A stretch of DNA of 64,000 nucleotides from Saccharopolyspora_C sp040643635 (GTDB lineage: Bacteria > Actinomycetota > Actinomycetes > Mycobacteriales > Pseudonocardiaceae). How positions within the stretch are numbered: position 1 is the stretch's first letter; the number at the start of each line of letters is the position of its first letter. Under the pieces are notes generated by a model. The model was not told the origin of the DNA, ran no database searches, and saw nothing but the letters and a program-made list of their open reading frames with translations. Made by a program: the position numbers and the translations under genes. This document shows positions 34,369 through 42,944 of this stretch, piece by piece. Location: positions 8,608 through 72,607 of the forward strand of contig NZ_JBEYUS010000029.1 in the NCBI RefSeq assembly GCF_040643635.1. Direction: 5' to 3'.

Positions 34369-34908
34369 ATCAGCACGGAGACGCGCATCAACGACCGCAT
34401 CCGCGTGCCCGAAGTCCGCTTGGTCGGACCGAACGGCGAACAGGTCGGCATCGTCCGCATCGAGGACGCGCTCCGCCTGGCGCAGGAAGCGGATCTGGAC
34501 CTTGTCGAGGTCGCCCCGCAGGCGCGCCCGCCGGTCTGCAAGCTCATGGACTACGGCAAGTTCAAGTACGAGAGTGCGCAGAAGGCTCGCGAATCGCGCC
34601 GCAACCAGCAGCAGACCGTCATCAAGGAGCAGAAGCTCCGGCCGAAGATCGACCCGCACGACTACGAGACGAAGAAGGGTCACGTCACCCGCTTCCTCGG
34701 CCAGGGTCACAAGGTCAAGGTGACGATCATGTTCCGCGGTCGTGAGCAGTCGCGTCCCGAGCTGGGCTTTCGTCTGTTGCAGCGGCTGGCCGACGACGTC
34801 GCCGAACTGGGGTTCATCGAGGCCAACCCGAAGCAGGACGGCCGGAACATGATCATGGTCCTGGCGCCGCACAAGACGAACAAGACCAAGCCGAAGGCGA
34901 CCGCGTAA
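34369..34908 (+). CDS. infC: translation initiation factor IF-3 (AUC start)
   Basis: 179 residues when read from the ATC at 34369, which gives the family N-terminus (STETRINDRIRVPEVRLVG). GAGGAGG lies 5 bases upstream. The next standard start (GTG, 34405) would remove the conserved RINxxIR element. Core motifs are GIVRIEDALRLAQEADLDLVEVAP, PPVCKLMDYGKFKYE, KEQKLRPKIDPHDYETK and VKVTIMFRGRE. IF-3 proofs the initiator codon on the 30S subunit and, in bacteria with a rare start, represses its own translation. Rare-start autoregulation is therefore likely here. First gene of the infC-rpmI-rplT operon. Confidence 0.95.
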   Translation: MSTETRINDRIRVPEVRLVGPNGEQVGIVRIEDALRLAQEADLDLVEVAPQARPPVCKLMDYGKFKYESAQKARESRRNQQQTVIKEQKLRPKIDPHDYETKKGHVTRFLGQGHKVKVTIMFRGREQSRPELGFRLLQRLADDVAELGFIEANPKQDGRNMIMVLAPHKTNKTKPKATA

Positions 34909-34931
34909 GGCCACCGGACGCATCGGGTGCC

Positions 34932-34954
34932 GCCCCGGCCGATCGAGCCGGGGC
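34932..34954 (+). promoter_or_regulatory. hairpin in the infC-rpmI spacer
   Basis: GCCCCGGC/GCCGGGGC perfect 8-bp stem with loop CGATCGA in the 152-bp spacer. It could be a processing or attenuation site for the ribosomal-protein part of the operon. Confidence 0.4.
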
Positions 34955-35060
34955 CCCGCCGATGCCTGGTCGGTTGCCGGCGCCGGTCGGGTGCAAGGGC
35001 CGATCAGGTCCGCCGTGGAGCCCCGCTCTGCGGCGGACCCCGTATGAGAAGGATTGAGAG

Positions 35061-35255
35061 ATGCCGAAGAACAAGACCCACAGCGGGACCGCGAAGCGCT
35101 TCCGGGTCACCGGCAGTGGCAAGCTGCGTCGCGAGCAGGCGGGCCGTCGCCACATCCTGGAGAAGAAGTCCAGCCGGGTGACCCGCCGCCTGGAGGGCAC
35201 CGAAGCCGTCGCCAAGAACGACGTCAAGCGCATCAACAAGCTCCTGGGCCGCTGA
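35061..35255 (+). CDS. rpmI: 50S ribosomal protein L35
   Basis: 64 residues, full family length: MPKNKTHSGTAKRF, RRHILEKKSSRVTRRL and a KRINKLLGR end. AAGGA before the ATG. Located between infC and rplT as usual. Confidence 0.98.
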   Translation: MPKNKTHSGTAKRFRVTGSGKLRREQAGRRHILEKKSSRVTRRLEGTEAVAKNDVKRINKLLGR

Positions 35256-35344
35256 GCCCCGCGCCGCACCGCGGCGAAGGCTCTCCAGCGCTCCAGCCCC
35301 CCAGGGCGGTCCGCCGCCCCCGATGAGATCGACAGGACGGACCC

Positions 35345-35713
35345 GTGGCACGCGTCAAGCGGGCAGTGAACGCCCAGAAGAAGCGCCGCAGCATTCTCGA
35401 GCAGGCCAGCGGTTACCGCGGCCAGCGCTCCCGGCTGTACCGCAAGGCCAAGGAGCAGACGCTCCACTCGAACGTCTACGCCTACCGCGACCGGCGCGCC
35501 CGCAAGGGTGAGTTCCGCAAGCTGTGGATCACCCGCATCAACGCGGCGACCCGGCAGAACGGCCTCTCCTACAACCGCTTCGTGCAGGGCCTGAAGGCCG
35601 CCGAGGTCGAGGTGGACCGGAAGATCCTGGCGGACCTCGCGGTGCGCGACCCGCAGGCCTTCACCGCGCTGGTGGACGTCGCCAAGAAGCACCTGCCGGA
35701 AGGTGCGGCCTGA
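35345..35713 (+). CDS. rplT: 50S ribosomal protein L20
   Basis: 122 residues from the GTG at 35345: VARVKRAVNAQKKRR, ASGYRGQRSRLYRKAKEQ, RDRRARKGEFRKLWITRINAA, GLSYNRFVQGLKAA. It is an early assembly protein of the 50S subunit and in some bacteria a translational repressor of its own operon. The stop overlaps the start of the methyltransferase gene. Confidence 0.98.
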   Translation: MARVKRAVNAQKKRRSILEQASGYRGQRSRLYRKAKEQTLHSNVYAYRDRRARKGEFRKLWITRINAATRQNGLSYNRFVQGLKAAEVEVDRKILADLAVRDPQAFTALVDVAKKHLPEGAA

Positions 35714-36549
35714 TCACCGAGGGCACGCACGAGCAGCAACGGCCCGGGACACCTCCGCTGACGGAGCGATCGTCCCGGGTCGTTGTCGCGCGCAAGCTCA
35801 CCCGCCGCGCCGGCCGGGACCGCGCGGGCGCCTTCCTCGCGGAGGGCGCGCAGGCGGTCGGTGAGGCGCTCGCCGCGCACGCCGCGGGCCGGGCCGAGGT
35901 GCGCGCGCTGTTCGCCACCGAAGAGCAGGCGGCGAAGCTGCCCGAGGTCGACGTCCCGCTGCACGTGGTGACCGACCGGGCTGCGGCCTCGCTGTCGGAG
36001 ACCGTCACCCCGCAGGGGCTGGTGGCGCTGTGCGCGCTGCCCACCACCACGCCCGCCGAAGCACTGGCCGAACGGCCGCCGCTGGTGGCGGTGCTGCTGG
36101 GCGTCTCCGACCCGGGCAACGCCGGGACCGTGGTGCGCGTCGCCGACGCCGCGGGCGCCGGGTCCGTGCTGTTCGCGGGCGACGCCGTGGACCCGTACAA
36201 CGGCAAGGCGGTGCGCGCGTCCACGGGCAGCGTGTTCCACCTGCCGGTGGCGCGGGACCGGGACGCCTCCGCGGTGCTCGCTGCCTGCCGCGCGGCCGGT
36301 CTGCGACTGGTCGGCGCCGACGGGTACGCGGAGGGCGACCTGGATTCGGCCGCCGCCGCCGGGGAGCTGGCCGTGCCGACCGCGTGGGTGTTCGGCAGCG
36401 AGGCCCACGGCCTGCCGCCGGAGGTCCTCGCCGAGCTGGACGCGACGCTGCGGGTGCCGATCTACGGCGGCGCGGAGAGCCTGAACCTGGCCACCGCCGC
36501 CGCGGTCTGCCTGTACGCCTCCGCGCGGGCCCAGCGGCACCGCGGATAG
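35710..36549 (+). CDS. SpoU/TrmH-family RNA methyltransferase (probable CUG start)
   Basis: 279 residues when started at the CTG at 35710. GGAAGG at 35698-35703 lies six bases upstream, and the CTGA overlaps the rplT stop by four bases. No ATG, GTG or TTG occurs between there and the conserved substrate-binding domain (RVVVARKLTRRAGRDRAGAFL); the AUC at 35713 is an alternative. The SPOUT knot motifs are LLGVSDPGNAGTVVRVADAAG, AWVFGSEAHGLPPEV and VPIYGGAESLNLATAAAVCLY. Family enzymes 2'-O-methylate a ribose in rRNA or tRNA using SAM. Translational coupling to L20 suggests an rRNA target. Confidence 0.9.
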   Translation: MITEGTHEQQRPGTPPLTERSSRVVVARKLTRRAGRDRAGAFLAEGAQAVGEALAAHAAGRAEVRALFATEEQAAKLPEVDVPLHVVTDRAAASLSETVTPQGLVALCALPTTTPAEALAERPPLVAVLLGVSDPGNAGTVVRVADAAGAGSVLFAGDAVDPYNGKAVRASTGSVFHLPVARDRDASAVLAACRAAGLRLVGADGYAEGDLDSAAAAGELAVPTAWVFGSEAHGLPPEVLAELDATLRVPIYGGAESLNLATAAAVCLYASARAQRHRG

Positions 36550-36789
36550 CCGTCGGCAGCGCCCCGCCCGGGTGAACACGCCCAGGAACGCGGCTGCGCG
36601 AAAACCGCTCGACCGGGTCGCTTAGACTCGGGTTGCTGCGGCACGCATCCGCAGGTCACCCAGCAGGTGCAGGCCCATCGGGAGCCCGGCGGGGCGGCCG
36701 GGCGAAAAGGGTCGTGCCGGGCGGGTCACGCCGTGCTTGTCCCGCTTGACGAGTGTCGCCTGACGAATGACGGGAGTCATGCAGTAACG

Positions 36790-37857
36790 ATGTCTGGAGC
36801 CAACGACTCGTACGACCCCAAAGAGGTCGCCGCGCTCGCGCCGGAGACGCTCGACCGCGCCGCCGTCGAAGCCCGCAAGGGGTTCGAGGAGGCCGCGGAC
36901 CTCGACGAGCTGGCCGCAGCGAAGCCCGCGCACCTGGGGGAGCGCTCGCCGCTGCTGACGGCCCGCCGGGAGATCGGCGCGCTGCCGCCGAAGGCCCGGT
37001 CCGAGGCGGGCAAGCGCGTCAACGAGGCCCGGCAGGCGATTCAGGGTGCGTTCGACGAGCGCCGCGCCGTGCTGCAGGCCGAGCGCGACGAGAAGGTGCT
37101 GCGCGAGGAATCCGTGGACGTCACCCTGCCCTCGGGCCGGGTCCCCGCGGGTGCCCGGCACCCCATCACCCAGCTCATCGAGCACGTCGCCGACGTGTTC
37201 GTCGCGATGGGCTGGGAGGTCGCCGACGGTCCCGAGCTGGAAGCCGAGTGGTTCAACTTCGACGCGTTGAACTTCGGCAAGGACCACCCGGCGCGCACCA
37301 TGCAGGACACGTTCCACGTGGGCCCGGAGGACTCGGGGCTGGTGCTGCGCACGCACACCTCGCCGGTGCAGGTCCGGTCGATGCTGAGCCGCGAGCTGCC
37401 GGTGTACCTGGTGTGCCCGGGCCGCACGTTCCGCACCGACGAGCTCGACGCCACCCACACCCCGGTGTTCCACCAGGTCGAAGGCCTGGCGGTGGACGAG
37501 GGCCTGACGATGGCGCACCTGAAGGGCACGCTGGACGCGTTCGCCCGCGCCATGTTCGGCCCGGAGTCGGTGACGCGGCTGCGCCCGAGCTTCTTCCCGT
37601 TCACCGAGCCCTCCGCGGAACTGGACGTGTGGTTCCCGCAGAAGAAGGGCGGCGCGGGCTGGGTCGAGTGGGGCGGCTGCGGCATGGTCGACCCGAACGT
37701 GCTGCGCGCCTGCGGCATCGACCCGACCAAGCACACCGGGTTCGCGTTCGGCATGGGCCTGGACCGCACCCTGCAGTTCCGCAACGGCATTCCCGACATG
37801 CGCGACATGATCGAGGGCGATGTGCGGTTCACCGAACCGTTCGGCATCGACTCCTGA
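36790..37857 (+). CDS. pheS: phenylalanyl-tRNA synthetase alpha subunit
   Basis: 355 residues from the ATG at 36790. An N-terminal coiled coil is followed by class II motif 2/3 regions: TRTFRTDELDATHTPVFHQVEGLAVDE, FFPFTEPSAELDVWF, WVEWGGCGMVDPNVL and GFAFGMGLDRTLQFR. With PheT it charges tRNA-Phe. The 240-bp leader contains TAGACT (36623-36628) as a possible -10. It also contains a two-codon frame ATG-CAG-TAA only nine bases before the start. No T-box consensus was found. Confidence 0.97.
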   Translation: MSGANDSYDPKEVAALAPETLDRAAVEARKGFEEAADLDELAAAKPAHLGERSPLLTARREIGALPPKARSEAGKRVNEARQAIQGAFDERRAVLQAERDEKVLREESVDVTLPSGRVPAGARHPITQLIEHVADVFVAMGWEVADGPELEAEWFNFDALNFGKDHPARTMQDTFHVGPEDSGLVLRTHTSPVQVRSMLSRELPVYLVCPGRTFRTDELDATHTPVFHQVEGLAVDEGLTMAHLKGTLDAFARAMFGPESVTRLRPSFFPFTEPSAELDVWFPQKKGGAGWVEWGGCGMVDPNVLRACGIDPTKHTGFAFGMGLDRTLQFRNGIPDMRDMIEGDVRFTEPFGIDS

Positions 37858-37893
37858 GCATCGTCCCGCTGCGAGAGAGAAGGACCTGAGCAA

Positions 37894-40386
37894 GTGCGGA
37901 TTCCGGTTTCCTGGCTGGCCGAGCACCTCGAGCTGCCCGCGGACACCACCGCCGACACGCTGGCGGAGGCCTTCGTCCGGATCGGGCTGGAGGTCGAGGA
38001 GGTCGCCCACCTGTCGCAGGTGAGCGGCCCGTTGGTGGTCGGCCGCGTGGCCGAGATCGAGGAGCTGACCGGCTTCAAGAAGCCCATCCGGTTCTGCCGG
38101 GTGGAGGTCGGTGACGACGAGGACGGCGAGCGGCGCACCCAGGGCATCGTGTGCGGCGCGACGAACTTCACCGAGGGCAACCTCGTGGTCGTCGCCATGC
38201 CCGGCACGGTGCTGCCCGGCGGGTTCGAGATCGCGTCCCGCAAGACCTACGGGCGCGTCAGCGACGGCATGATCTGCTCGGCCAAGGAGCTGGGCATCGG
38301 CGAGGACCACGACGGCATCCTGGTGCTGCCCGCGGGCGTCGCCGACCCGGGAGCGGACGCGACCGAGCTGGTGGGCCTGGACGACGCGGTGATCGAGCTG
38401 TCGATCACGCCGGACCGCGGCTACTGCTTCTCGGTGCGCGGCCTGGCCCGCGAGCTGTCCAACGCGCTGGAGGTCCCGTTCGGCGACCCGGCCGCGATGC
38501 CGGTGCCGGAGGACGAGCGGGAATCCCGCGCGGTGCGCGTCGAGGACGAGCAGGCGTGCTCCCGGTTCGTGTTCCGCCGGGTGACCGGCGTGGACCCGAC
38601 GGCGCCGACACCGTGGTGGATGCGGCGCAGGCTGGCGCTGGCGGGCATCCGCTCGATCTCGCTGTCGGTGGACGTCACGAACTACGTGATGCTGGAGCTG
38701 GGCCAGCCGCTGCACGCGTGGGACGCCTCGAAGCTCACCGGTGACGTGGTGGTCCGCCGCGCCGCCGAGGGCGAGGAGCTGACCACGCTCGACGACGTGC
38801 GGCGCGAGCTGGACCCGGACGACATCGTGATCTGCGACGAGACCGGCCCGGTGAGCCTCGCAGGCGTGATGGGCGGGGCCAGCACCGAGATCGGCCCGGA
38901 GACCCACGACGTGCTGCTGGAAGCGGCGAACTGGGACCCGGCGAGCATCGCCCGCAGCATCCGCAGGCACAAGCTGCCCAGCGAGGCGGGCAAGCGCTTC
39001 GAGCGCACCGTCGACCCGGCGGTCGCCCCGGTGGCCGCCGAGCTCGCCGCGCAGCTGCTGGTGCGCTACGGCGAGGGCCGCATCGCGCAGGGCCGCACCG
39101 ACGTGGGAACGCCGCTGGCGCCGCCCGCGGTGACGATGCCGCTGGCGCTGCCGGACAAGATCGCGGGCGTGCTCTACGCGCGCGGCATCACCGCGCACCG
39201 GTTGTCGCAGATCGGCTGCCGCATCGAGGTCGGCACCTCCGACGAGGGCGTCGGCCTGGTCACCGCGCACCCGCCGACGTGGCGCCCGGACCTGAAGCAG
39301 CCCGCCGACCTGGTGGAGGAGGTGCTGCGGCTGGAGGGCTACCACACGATCCCGTCGCTGCTGCCCGCCGCGCCTCCCGGCCGGGGGCTCACGCCCGAGC
39401 AGCGCCGCCGCCGCGCGGTGTCCCGGGCGCTGGCCGCGGACGGCAACGTCGAGGTGCTGCCGTTCCCGTTCACCAGCGACGAAGAGCTCGGCAAGCTCGG
39501 CATCGCCGAGGACGACCCGCGCCGCCGCACCCTGTCGCTGCTGAACGCGCTGGAGTCCGACCGCTCCGAACTGGCCACGACGCTGCTGCCGGGACTGCTG
39601 GATTCGTTGCAGCGCAACGTGTCCCGCGGTCGCCGCGACCTGGCGCTGTTCCACATCGGACAGGTCGTGCTGCCCGCCGAGCAGGCCTCGGCGCCGCCGG
39701 AGGTCGGGGTGGACCAGCGCCCGGCGGACGAGCAGGTCGCCGCGCTGAACGCCGCGCTGCCCGCGCAGCCGGTGCACGCCGCCGTCGTGCTCGCCGGCAA
39801 GCGGGAGCGCCAGGGCTGGTGGGGCCCGGGTCGCGAGGCGAACTGGGCCGACGCCGTGGAGGCCGCGCGCACGGTGGCGCGGGCCGCCGGGGTGGAGCTG
39901 ACGGTGACCGCGGGCGACCTCGCACCGTGGCACCCGGGCCGCTGCGCCGAGCTCAAGGTCGGCGACACCGTGGTGGGTCACGCGGGCGAACTGCACCCGA
40001 AGGTCGTCGAGGCGCTCGGCCTGCCGAAGCGGGCCTGCGCGATGGAGATCGACCTGGACGCGCTGCCGCTGCCGGATTCGCGTCCGGCGCCGTCGATCTC
40101 GGCCTACCCGCCGGTGCTGCTGGACGTGGCGCTGGTCGTGGACCGGGCGGTGCCCGCGGCGGAACTCGTCGAGGTGGTGCGCTCCGGCGGTGGTGAGCTG
40201 CTGGAGGACGTGCGGCTGTTCGACGTGTACTCCGGTGAGCAGCTGGCCGAGGGCAAGAAGTCCCTCGCGCTGGCGCTGCGGTTCCGCGCGGCGGACCGCA
40301 CGCTCAAGCAGGAGGAGGCCACCGAGGCCCGCGACGCGGCGCTGCAGGCCGCCGAATCCCGCTTCGGAGCGGCGCTGCGCGCCTGA
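37894..40386 (+). CDS. pheT: phenylalanyl-tRNA synthetase beta subunit
   Basis: 830 residues, GTG start with GAAGGA upstream, 36 bases after pheS. Domains in order: N-terminal helix-strand (RIPVSWLAEHLELP), the tRNA-binding EMAP-like domain (VVGRVAEIEELTGF), B3/4 editing domain (SDGMICSAKELGIGEDHDGILVLP, DAVIELSITPDRGYC), B5 and the FDX-ACB domain at the C-terminus (YPPVLLDVALVVDRAVPAAEL, LRFRAADRTLKQEEA). Length is normal. A strong terminator follows. Confidence 0.98.
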   Translation: MRIPVSWLAEHLELPADTTADTLAEAFVRIGLEVEEVAHLSQVSGPLVVGRVAEIEELTGFKKPIRFCRVEVGDDEDGERRTQGIVCGATNFTEGNLVVVAMPGTVLPGGFEIASRKTYGRVSDGMICSAKELGIGEDHDGILVLPAGVADPGADATELVGLDDAVIELSITPDRGYCFSVRGLARELSNALEVPFGDPAAMPVPEDERESRAVRVEDEQACSRFVFRRVTGVDPTAPTPWWMRRRLALAGIRSISLSVDVTNYVMLELGQPLHAWDASKLTGDVVVRRAAEGEELTTLDDVRRELDPDDIVICDETGPVSLAGVMGGASTEIGPETHDVLLEAANWDPASIARSIRRHKLPSEAGKRFERTVDPAVAPVAAELAAQLLVRYGEGRIAQGRTDVGTPLAPPAVTMPLALPDKIAGVLYARGITAHRLSQIGCRIEVGTSDEGVGLVTAHPPTWRPDLKQPADLVEEVLRLEGYHTIPSLLPAAPPGRGLTPEQRRRRAVSRALAADGNVEVLPFPFTSDEELGKLGIAEDDPRRRTLSLLNALESDRSELATTLLPGLLDSLQRNVSRGRRDLALFHIGQVVLPAEQASAPPEVGVDQRPADEQVAALNAALPAQPVHAAVVLAGKRERQGWWGPGREANWADAVEAARTVARAAGVELTVTAGDLAPWHPGRCAELKVGDTVVGHAGELHPKVVEALGLPKRACAMEIDLDALPLPDSRPAPSISAYPPVLLDVALVVDRAVPAAELVEVVRSGGGELLEDVRLFDVYSGEQLAEGKKSLALALRFRAADRTLKQEEATEARDAALQAAESRFGAALRA

Positions 40387-40405
40387 TCCGAGAGCAACGC
40401 GACGA

Positions 40406-40439
40406 GGGCGCCCCTTCCAGCCGGGAGGGGCGCCCTTTT
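40406..40439 (+). terminator. pheST operon terminator (rho-independent)
   Basis: GGGCGCCCCT pairs exactly with AGGGGCGCCC around CTTCC/GG bases and a short loop, and TTTT follows: one of the few terminators in the window with a U-tract. Confidence 0.85.
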
Positions 40440-40629
40440 CCGTCTCCGGACCGCTGCGGGACGAGCTTCTTCCGCGCGTCCGATTCCGCTGAAAGCACGC
40501 CCGTTCCGGAGCGTGCGGAGTAACGCTTCCGGCGGATTCCGCTTGTCCACCCCTGTGCTCGCGAACGTTTTCGGACCTGGCAGAGTCGATCGTGGCAGTG
40601 ATCGTTGCGAGGGGTGGAGGAGTCGTGTC

Positions 40630-42120
40630 ATGAGCGCTCAGGATCGACTGGTCGCCGGGCGGTACCGGGTGGAGTCGAGGCTGGGCAGTGGCGCGATGGG
40701 CGTGGTGTGGAAGGCCTCCGACGAGCGCCTCAACCGCATGGTCGCGGTCAAGGAACTCCACCTGCGCCAATCGTCGAACGACCAGGACGTGCAGACCGCG
40801 AAGCGCCGCGCGATCCGCGAAGGCCGGATCACCGCGCGGCTGATGCACCGGCACGCGATCGCGGTCTACGACGTGGTGGAAGAGGACGGGCGACCGTGCC
40901 TCATCATGGAATACCTGGATTCGCGGAGCCTCGAAGCGGTGCTCGCGGAACGCGGCACGCTGCCCGTCCTGGAGGTCGCGCAGCTCGGGTCCGACGTGGC
41001 CGCCGCGCTGGTCGCCGCGCACGACGCGAAGATCGTGCACCGGGACGTGAAGCCGGGCAACATCCTCGTCGCCGACGAGATCACCAAGATCACCGACTTC
41101 GGCATCTCCCGCGCGCTGGGCGACGCGAGCACCACCGGCGTGCTGGCGGGCACCCCCGCCTACCTGGCGCCGGAAGTGGCGCAGGGCGGCAAGGCCGACT
41201 TCCACACCGACGTCTACTCGCTGGGTTCCACGCTGTACGCGGCGCTGGAAGGCCGGCCACCGTTCGGCCTCGGCGACAACTCGATCGTGCTGCTGCACCG
41301 GGTCGCCTCCGGCGAGTTCGACCCGCCGCAGAACGCGGGCGAACTGGGCCCGGTGCTGCTGCGGATGCTGGCCGCCGAGCCGGCGCAGCGCCCCACCATG
41401 CAGCAGGCCCAGCGCGCGCTCGCCGCGGTCGCCGCCGGTGAAGAGCTCCCCGCCGAGTTCACCGCGGTCCCGATCCCCGCCCCGACCCGCCCGTTGCGCG
41501 AGGAGAAGCCCGCGCCCGCGCCGGCCCCGGTCGCGGAACCGGCACAGGAGCCCCGGAACCGCGGGCGCTACGGGCTGATCCTGGTGGGCGCGCTGCTCGT
41601 CGTCGGCGCCGGCGTGGCGGCCGCGCTGCTGACCGGGAACCTCAGCGGCGACCGCACCGCGGCGCCGCCCTCCACCTCCGAAGAGGTGCAGCCGCGCCCC
41701 GAGCCCTCGCCGACGCAGGAACCGGAACCGGCGCCGTCGAGCACCGCGGACGAGCAGACCTCCGCCGAACAGCCCGCGCCGCCGGAGCCACCGCAGCAGC
41801 CGGAGACCCCCGACCAGGTCGTCTCCGAGTACTACGCGGCGATGCCCGGGAACCTCGACGCGGCCTGGCAGCAGCTCACCCCCGACTACCAGACCAACCA
41901 CGCGGGCGGCTACGACGCGTTCCGCGAGTTCTGGGAGCCCATCACCAGCGTGCAGGCCTCCGGGGTGACCACCGAAGGGGCGAACACGGCGCAGGCCACC
42001 ATCACCTACCGGTTCGACGACGGTCGCACCGTCGAGGAGCGCACCCGCTACACCCTGGTGCAGGACGGCGCCTCCTGGAAGATCGCCGCAACGACGGTCC
42101 TGAGCAGCCGGACTCGCTGA
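40630..42120 (+). CDS. membrane Ser/Thr protein kinase (PknB-like catalytic domain, no PASTA)
   Basis: 496 residues from the ATG at 40630 with GGAGGAG upstream. Kinase domain 1-270: GRYRVESRLGSGAMGVVWKA, VAVKEL (ATP lysine), IVHRDVKPGNILV, ITDFGISRAL and GTPAYLAPE. A Pro-rich juxtamembrane segment leads to one transmembrane helix (GLILVGALLVVGAGVAAALL). A long Pro/Glu linker and an extracellular NTF2-like domain of ~110 residues (PDQVVSEYYAAMPGNLDAAWQQL to WKIAATTVL) follow. The external domain replaces the PASTA repeats of cell-wall-sensing PknB. Its last 16 codons are duplicated at 42831-42878. Confidence 0.95.
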   Translation: MSAQDRLVAGRYRVESRLGSGAMGVVWKASDERLNRMVAVKELHLRQSSNDQDVQTAKRRAIREGRITARLMHRHAIAVYDVVEEDGRPCLIMEYLDSRSLEAVLAERGTLPVLEVAQLGSDVAAALVAAHDAKIVHRDVKPGNILVADEITKITDFGISRALGDASTTGVLAGTPAYLAPEVAQGGKADFHTDVYSLGSTLYAALEGRPPFGLGDNSIVLLHRVASGEFDPPQNAGELGPVLLRMLAAEPAQRPTMQQAQRALAAVAAGEELPAEFTAVPIPAPTRPLREEKPAPAPAPVAEPAQEPRNRGRYGLILVGALLVVGAGVAAALLTGNLSGDRTAAPPSTSEEVQPRPEPSPTQEPEPAPSSTADEQTSAEQPAPPEPPQQPETPDQVVSEYYAAMPGNLDAAWQQLTPDYQTNHAGGYDAFREFWEPITSVQASGVTTEGANTAQATITYRFDDGRTVEERTRYTLVQDGASWKIAATTVLSSRTR

Positions 42121-42128
42121 CCCGCTCC

Positions 42129-42179
42129 AGGCGAATGGCCCATCCGCCCGTTCTCGTTGGGCGGGTGGGCCATTCACCT
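42129..42179. repeat. 51-bp palindromic element, copy 2
   Basis: Arms starting AGGCGAATGGCCCAT and ending GGGCCATTCACCT, 9-base loop. It lies 8 bases after the kinase stop and 22 bases from the stop of the convergent lipoprotein gene, so it can serve both. Confidence 0.75.
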
Positions 42180-42201
42180 GGGTGGTCCGGGGTGCCGGTG
42201 G

Positions 42202-42741
42202 TCAGCGGGGGAGGCGGGGTTCTACCTGGCGGGCGAGCTTCTCGGCTTCGCCGCAGGGGTCGGGAATACCACCGGGGAAGATCTCGTTCACGGTGACGAT
42301 CGCGACTCCGCCGCCCGCGTCGACGAGGATGTTGCAGATCCCGCGGTCCGTGGCGCCTGCGCTGATACCGGTGGCGGCGGCCCTGCCGTTGATGTCGAAC
42401 TTCTGGTAGCTGTCCCAGTTCCCGTGGGTCTCGTAGCTGTCGATCGTCTCGTCCTGGTTCTTGTACAAGGTCAGCATGGCGTTCTCGCCCTCGAACGAGC
42501 AGCCCGGTTCGAAGGAGACGTCTTCGACGCGTTCAGGCGCACCGCCAACCCCCGCAGCGGCCAAGTCGTCCGGTGTGAAGAACGCGCACGGATCCAGGTC
42601 TTTGAGCCCGGAGGCCTTGGGCTGCGGCTCGGGGGAGTTCTGCTCCGACCCCGGGGCCGTGCCCCCCAACGCGCAGCCGGACAGTCCGAGCAGTCCGGCG
42701 CAAACAACGGTGGCGAGCAACCGGCGGGAACGTCGGGTCAC
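42202..42741 (-). CDS. DUF3558-type lipoprotein, copy 1
   Basis: 179 residues from the GTG at 42741. Lipoprotein signal with lipobox LLGLSGC, then a Gly/Pro/Ser linker. The DUF3558 core reads LKDLDPCAFFTPDDLAAAGVGG, EPGCSFEG, KFDINGRAAATG, ICNILVDAGGGVAIVTV and DPCGEAEKLARQVEPRLP. Two pairs of conserved cysteines. Expected on the outer face of the membrane; function unknown. About two-thirds identical by eye to the neighbour at 42945. Its start overlaps by GTGA the stop of a WXG-like gene fragment, the same coupling seen in copy 2. Confidence 0.85.
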   Translation of the reverse strand: MTRRSRRLLATVVCAGLLGLSGCALGGTAPGSEQNSPEPQPKASGLKDLDPCAFFTPDDLAAAGVGGAPERVEDVSFEPGCSFEGENAMLTLYKNQDETIDSYETHGNWDSYQKFDINGRAAATGISAGATDRGICNILVDAGGGVAIVTVNEIFPGGIPDPCGEAEKLARQVEPRLPR

Positions 42742-42804
42742 TGGATACCTCTCTGCATGTCTTCAGCGATCTGATCCTCCGTGGCAGCCGGTCTTTGCCA
42801 AGGA
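42738..42804 (-). pseudogene. 3' fragment of a WXG-like gene
   Basis: Reading upstream from the TGA at 42738-42740 gives ATEDQIAEDMQRGIQ, matching the end of the intact gene at 43475 (ATEDQIAEDMQRGLQ). Similarity continues to AKDYR with one base missing, then ends. It is part of the duplicated unit. Confidence 0.7.
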
Positions 42805-42830
42805 CTTCAGCCACCTACCACTTCGGCTTC

Positions 42831-42878
42831 TCCTGGAAGATCGCCGCGACGACGGTCCTGAGCAGCCGGACCCGCTAG
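42831..42878 (+). pseudogene. duplicated 3' end of the Ser/Thr kinase gene
   Basis: 48 bases encoding SWKIAATTVLSSRTR and a stop (TAG). They differ from the kinase tail at 42073-42120 at only a few positions. No start or upstream kinase sequence is present. A 51-bp palindrome follows 8 bases later, as after the real kinase gene. Confidence 0.75.
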
Positions 42879-42886
42879 TTCACCGC

Positions 42887-42937
42887 AGGTGAATGGCCCA
42901 CTCGCCCAATCTGGTCGGGCGAGTGGGCCATTCACTT
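42887..42937. repeat. 51-bp palindromic element, copy 3
   Basis: Arms AGGTGAATGGCCCACTCGCCC-type, with the inner part changed on both sides (ACTCG opposite CGAGT) so that pairing is kept. It lies 7 bases from the stop of lipoprotein copy 2 and 8 bases after the kinase-tail fragment. Confidence 0.75.
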
Positions 42938-42944
42938 CGAGGGA

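Noticed and set aside
36550..36789. T-box riboswitch in the pheS leader
   Set aside because: No AGGGTGG-type antiterminator bulge or specifier loop could be found; GGGTCGTGCCGGG is only a weak resemblance.
36622..42177. 1851-codon open frame on the minus strand
   Set aside because: It lies opposite pheS, pheT and the kinase gene. Its sequence is Arg/His/Gly-rich with no motifs, a typical antisense shadow in high-GC DNA.
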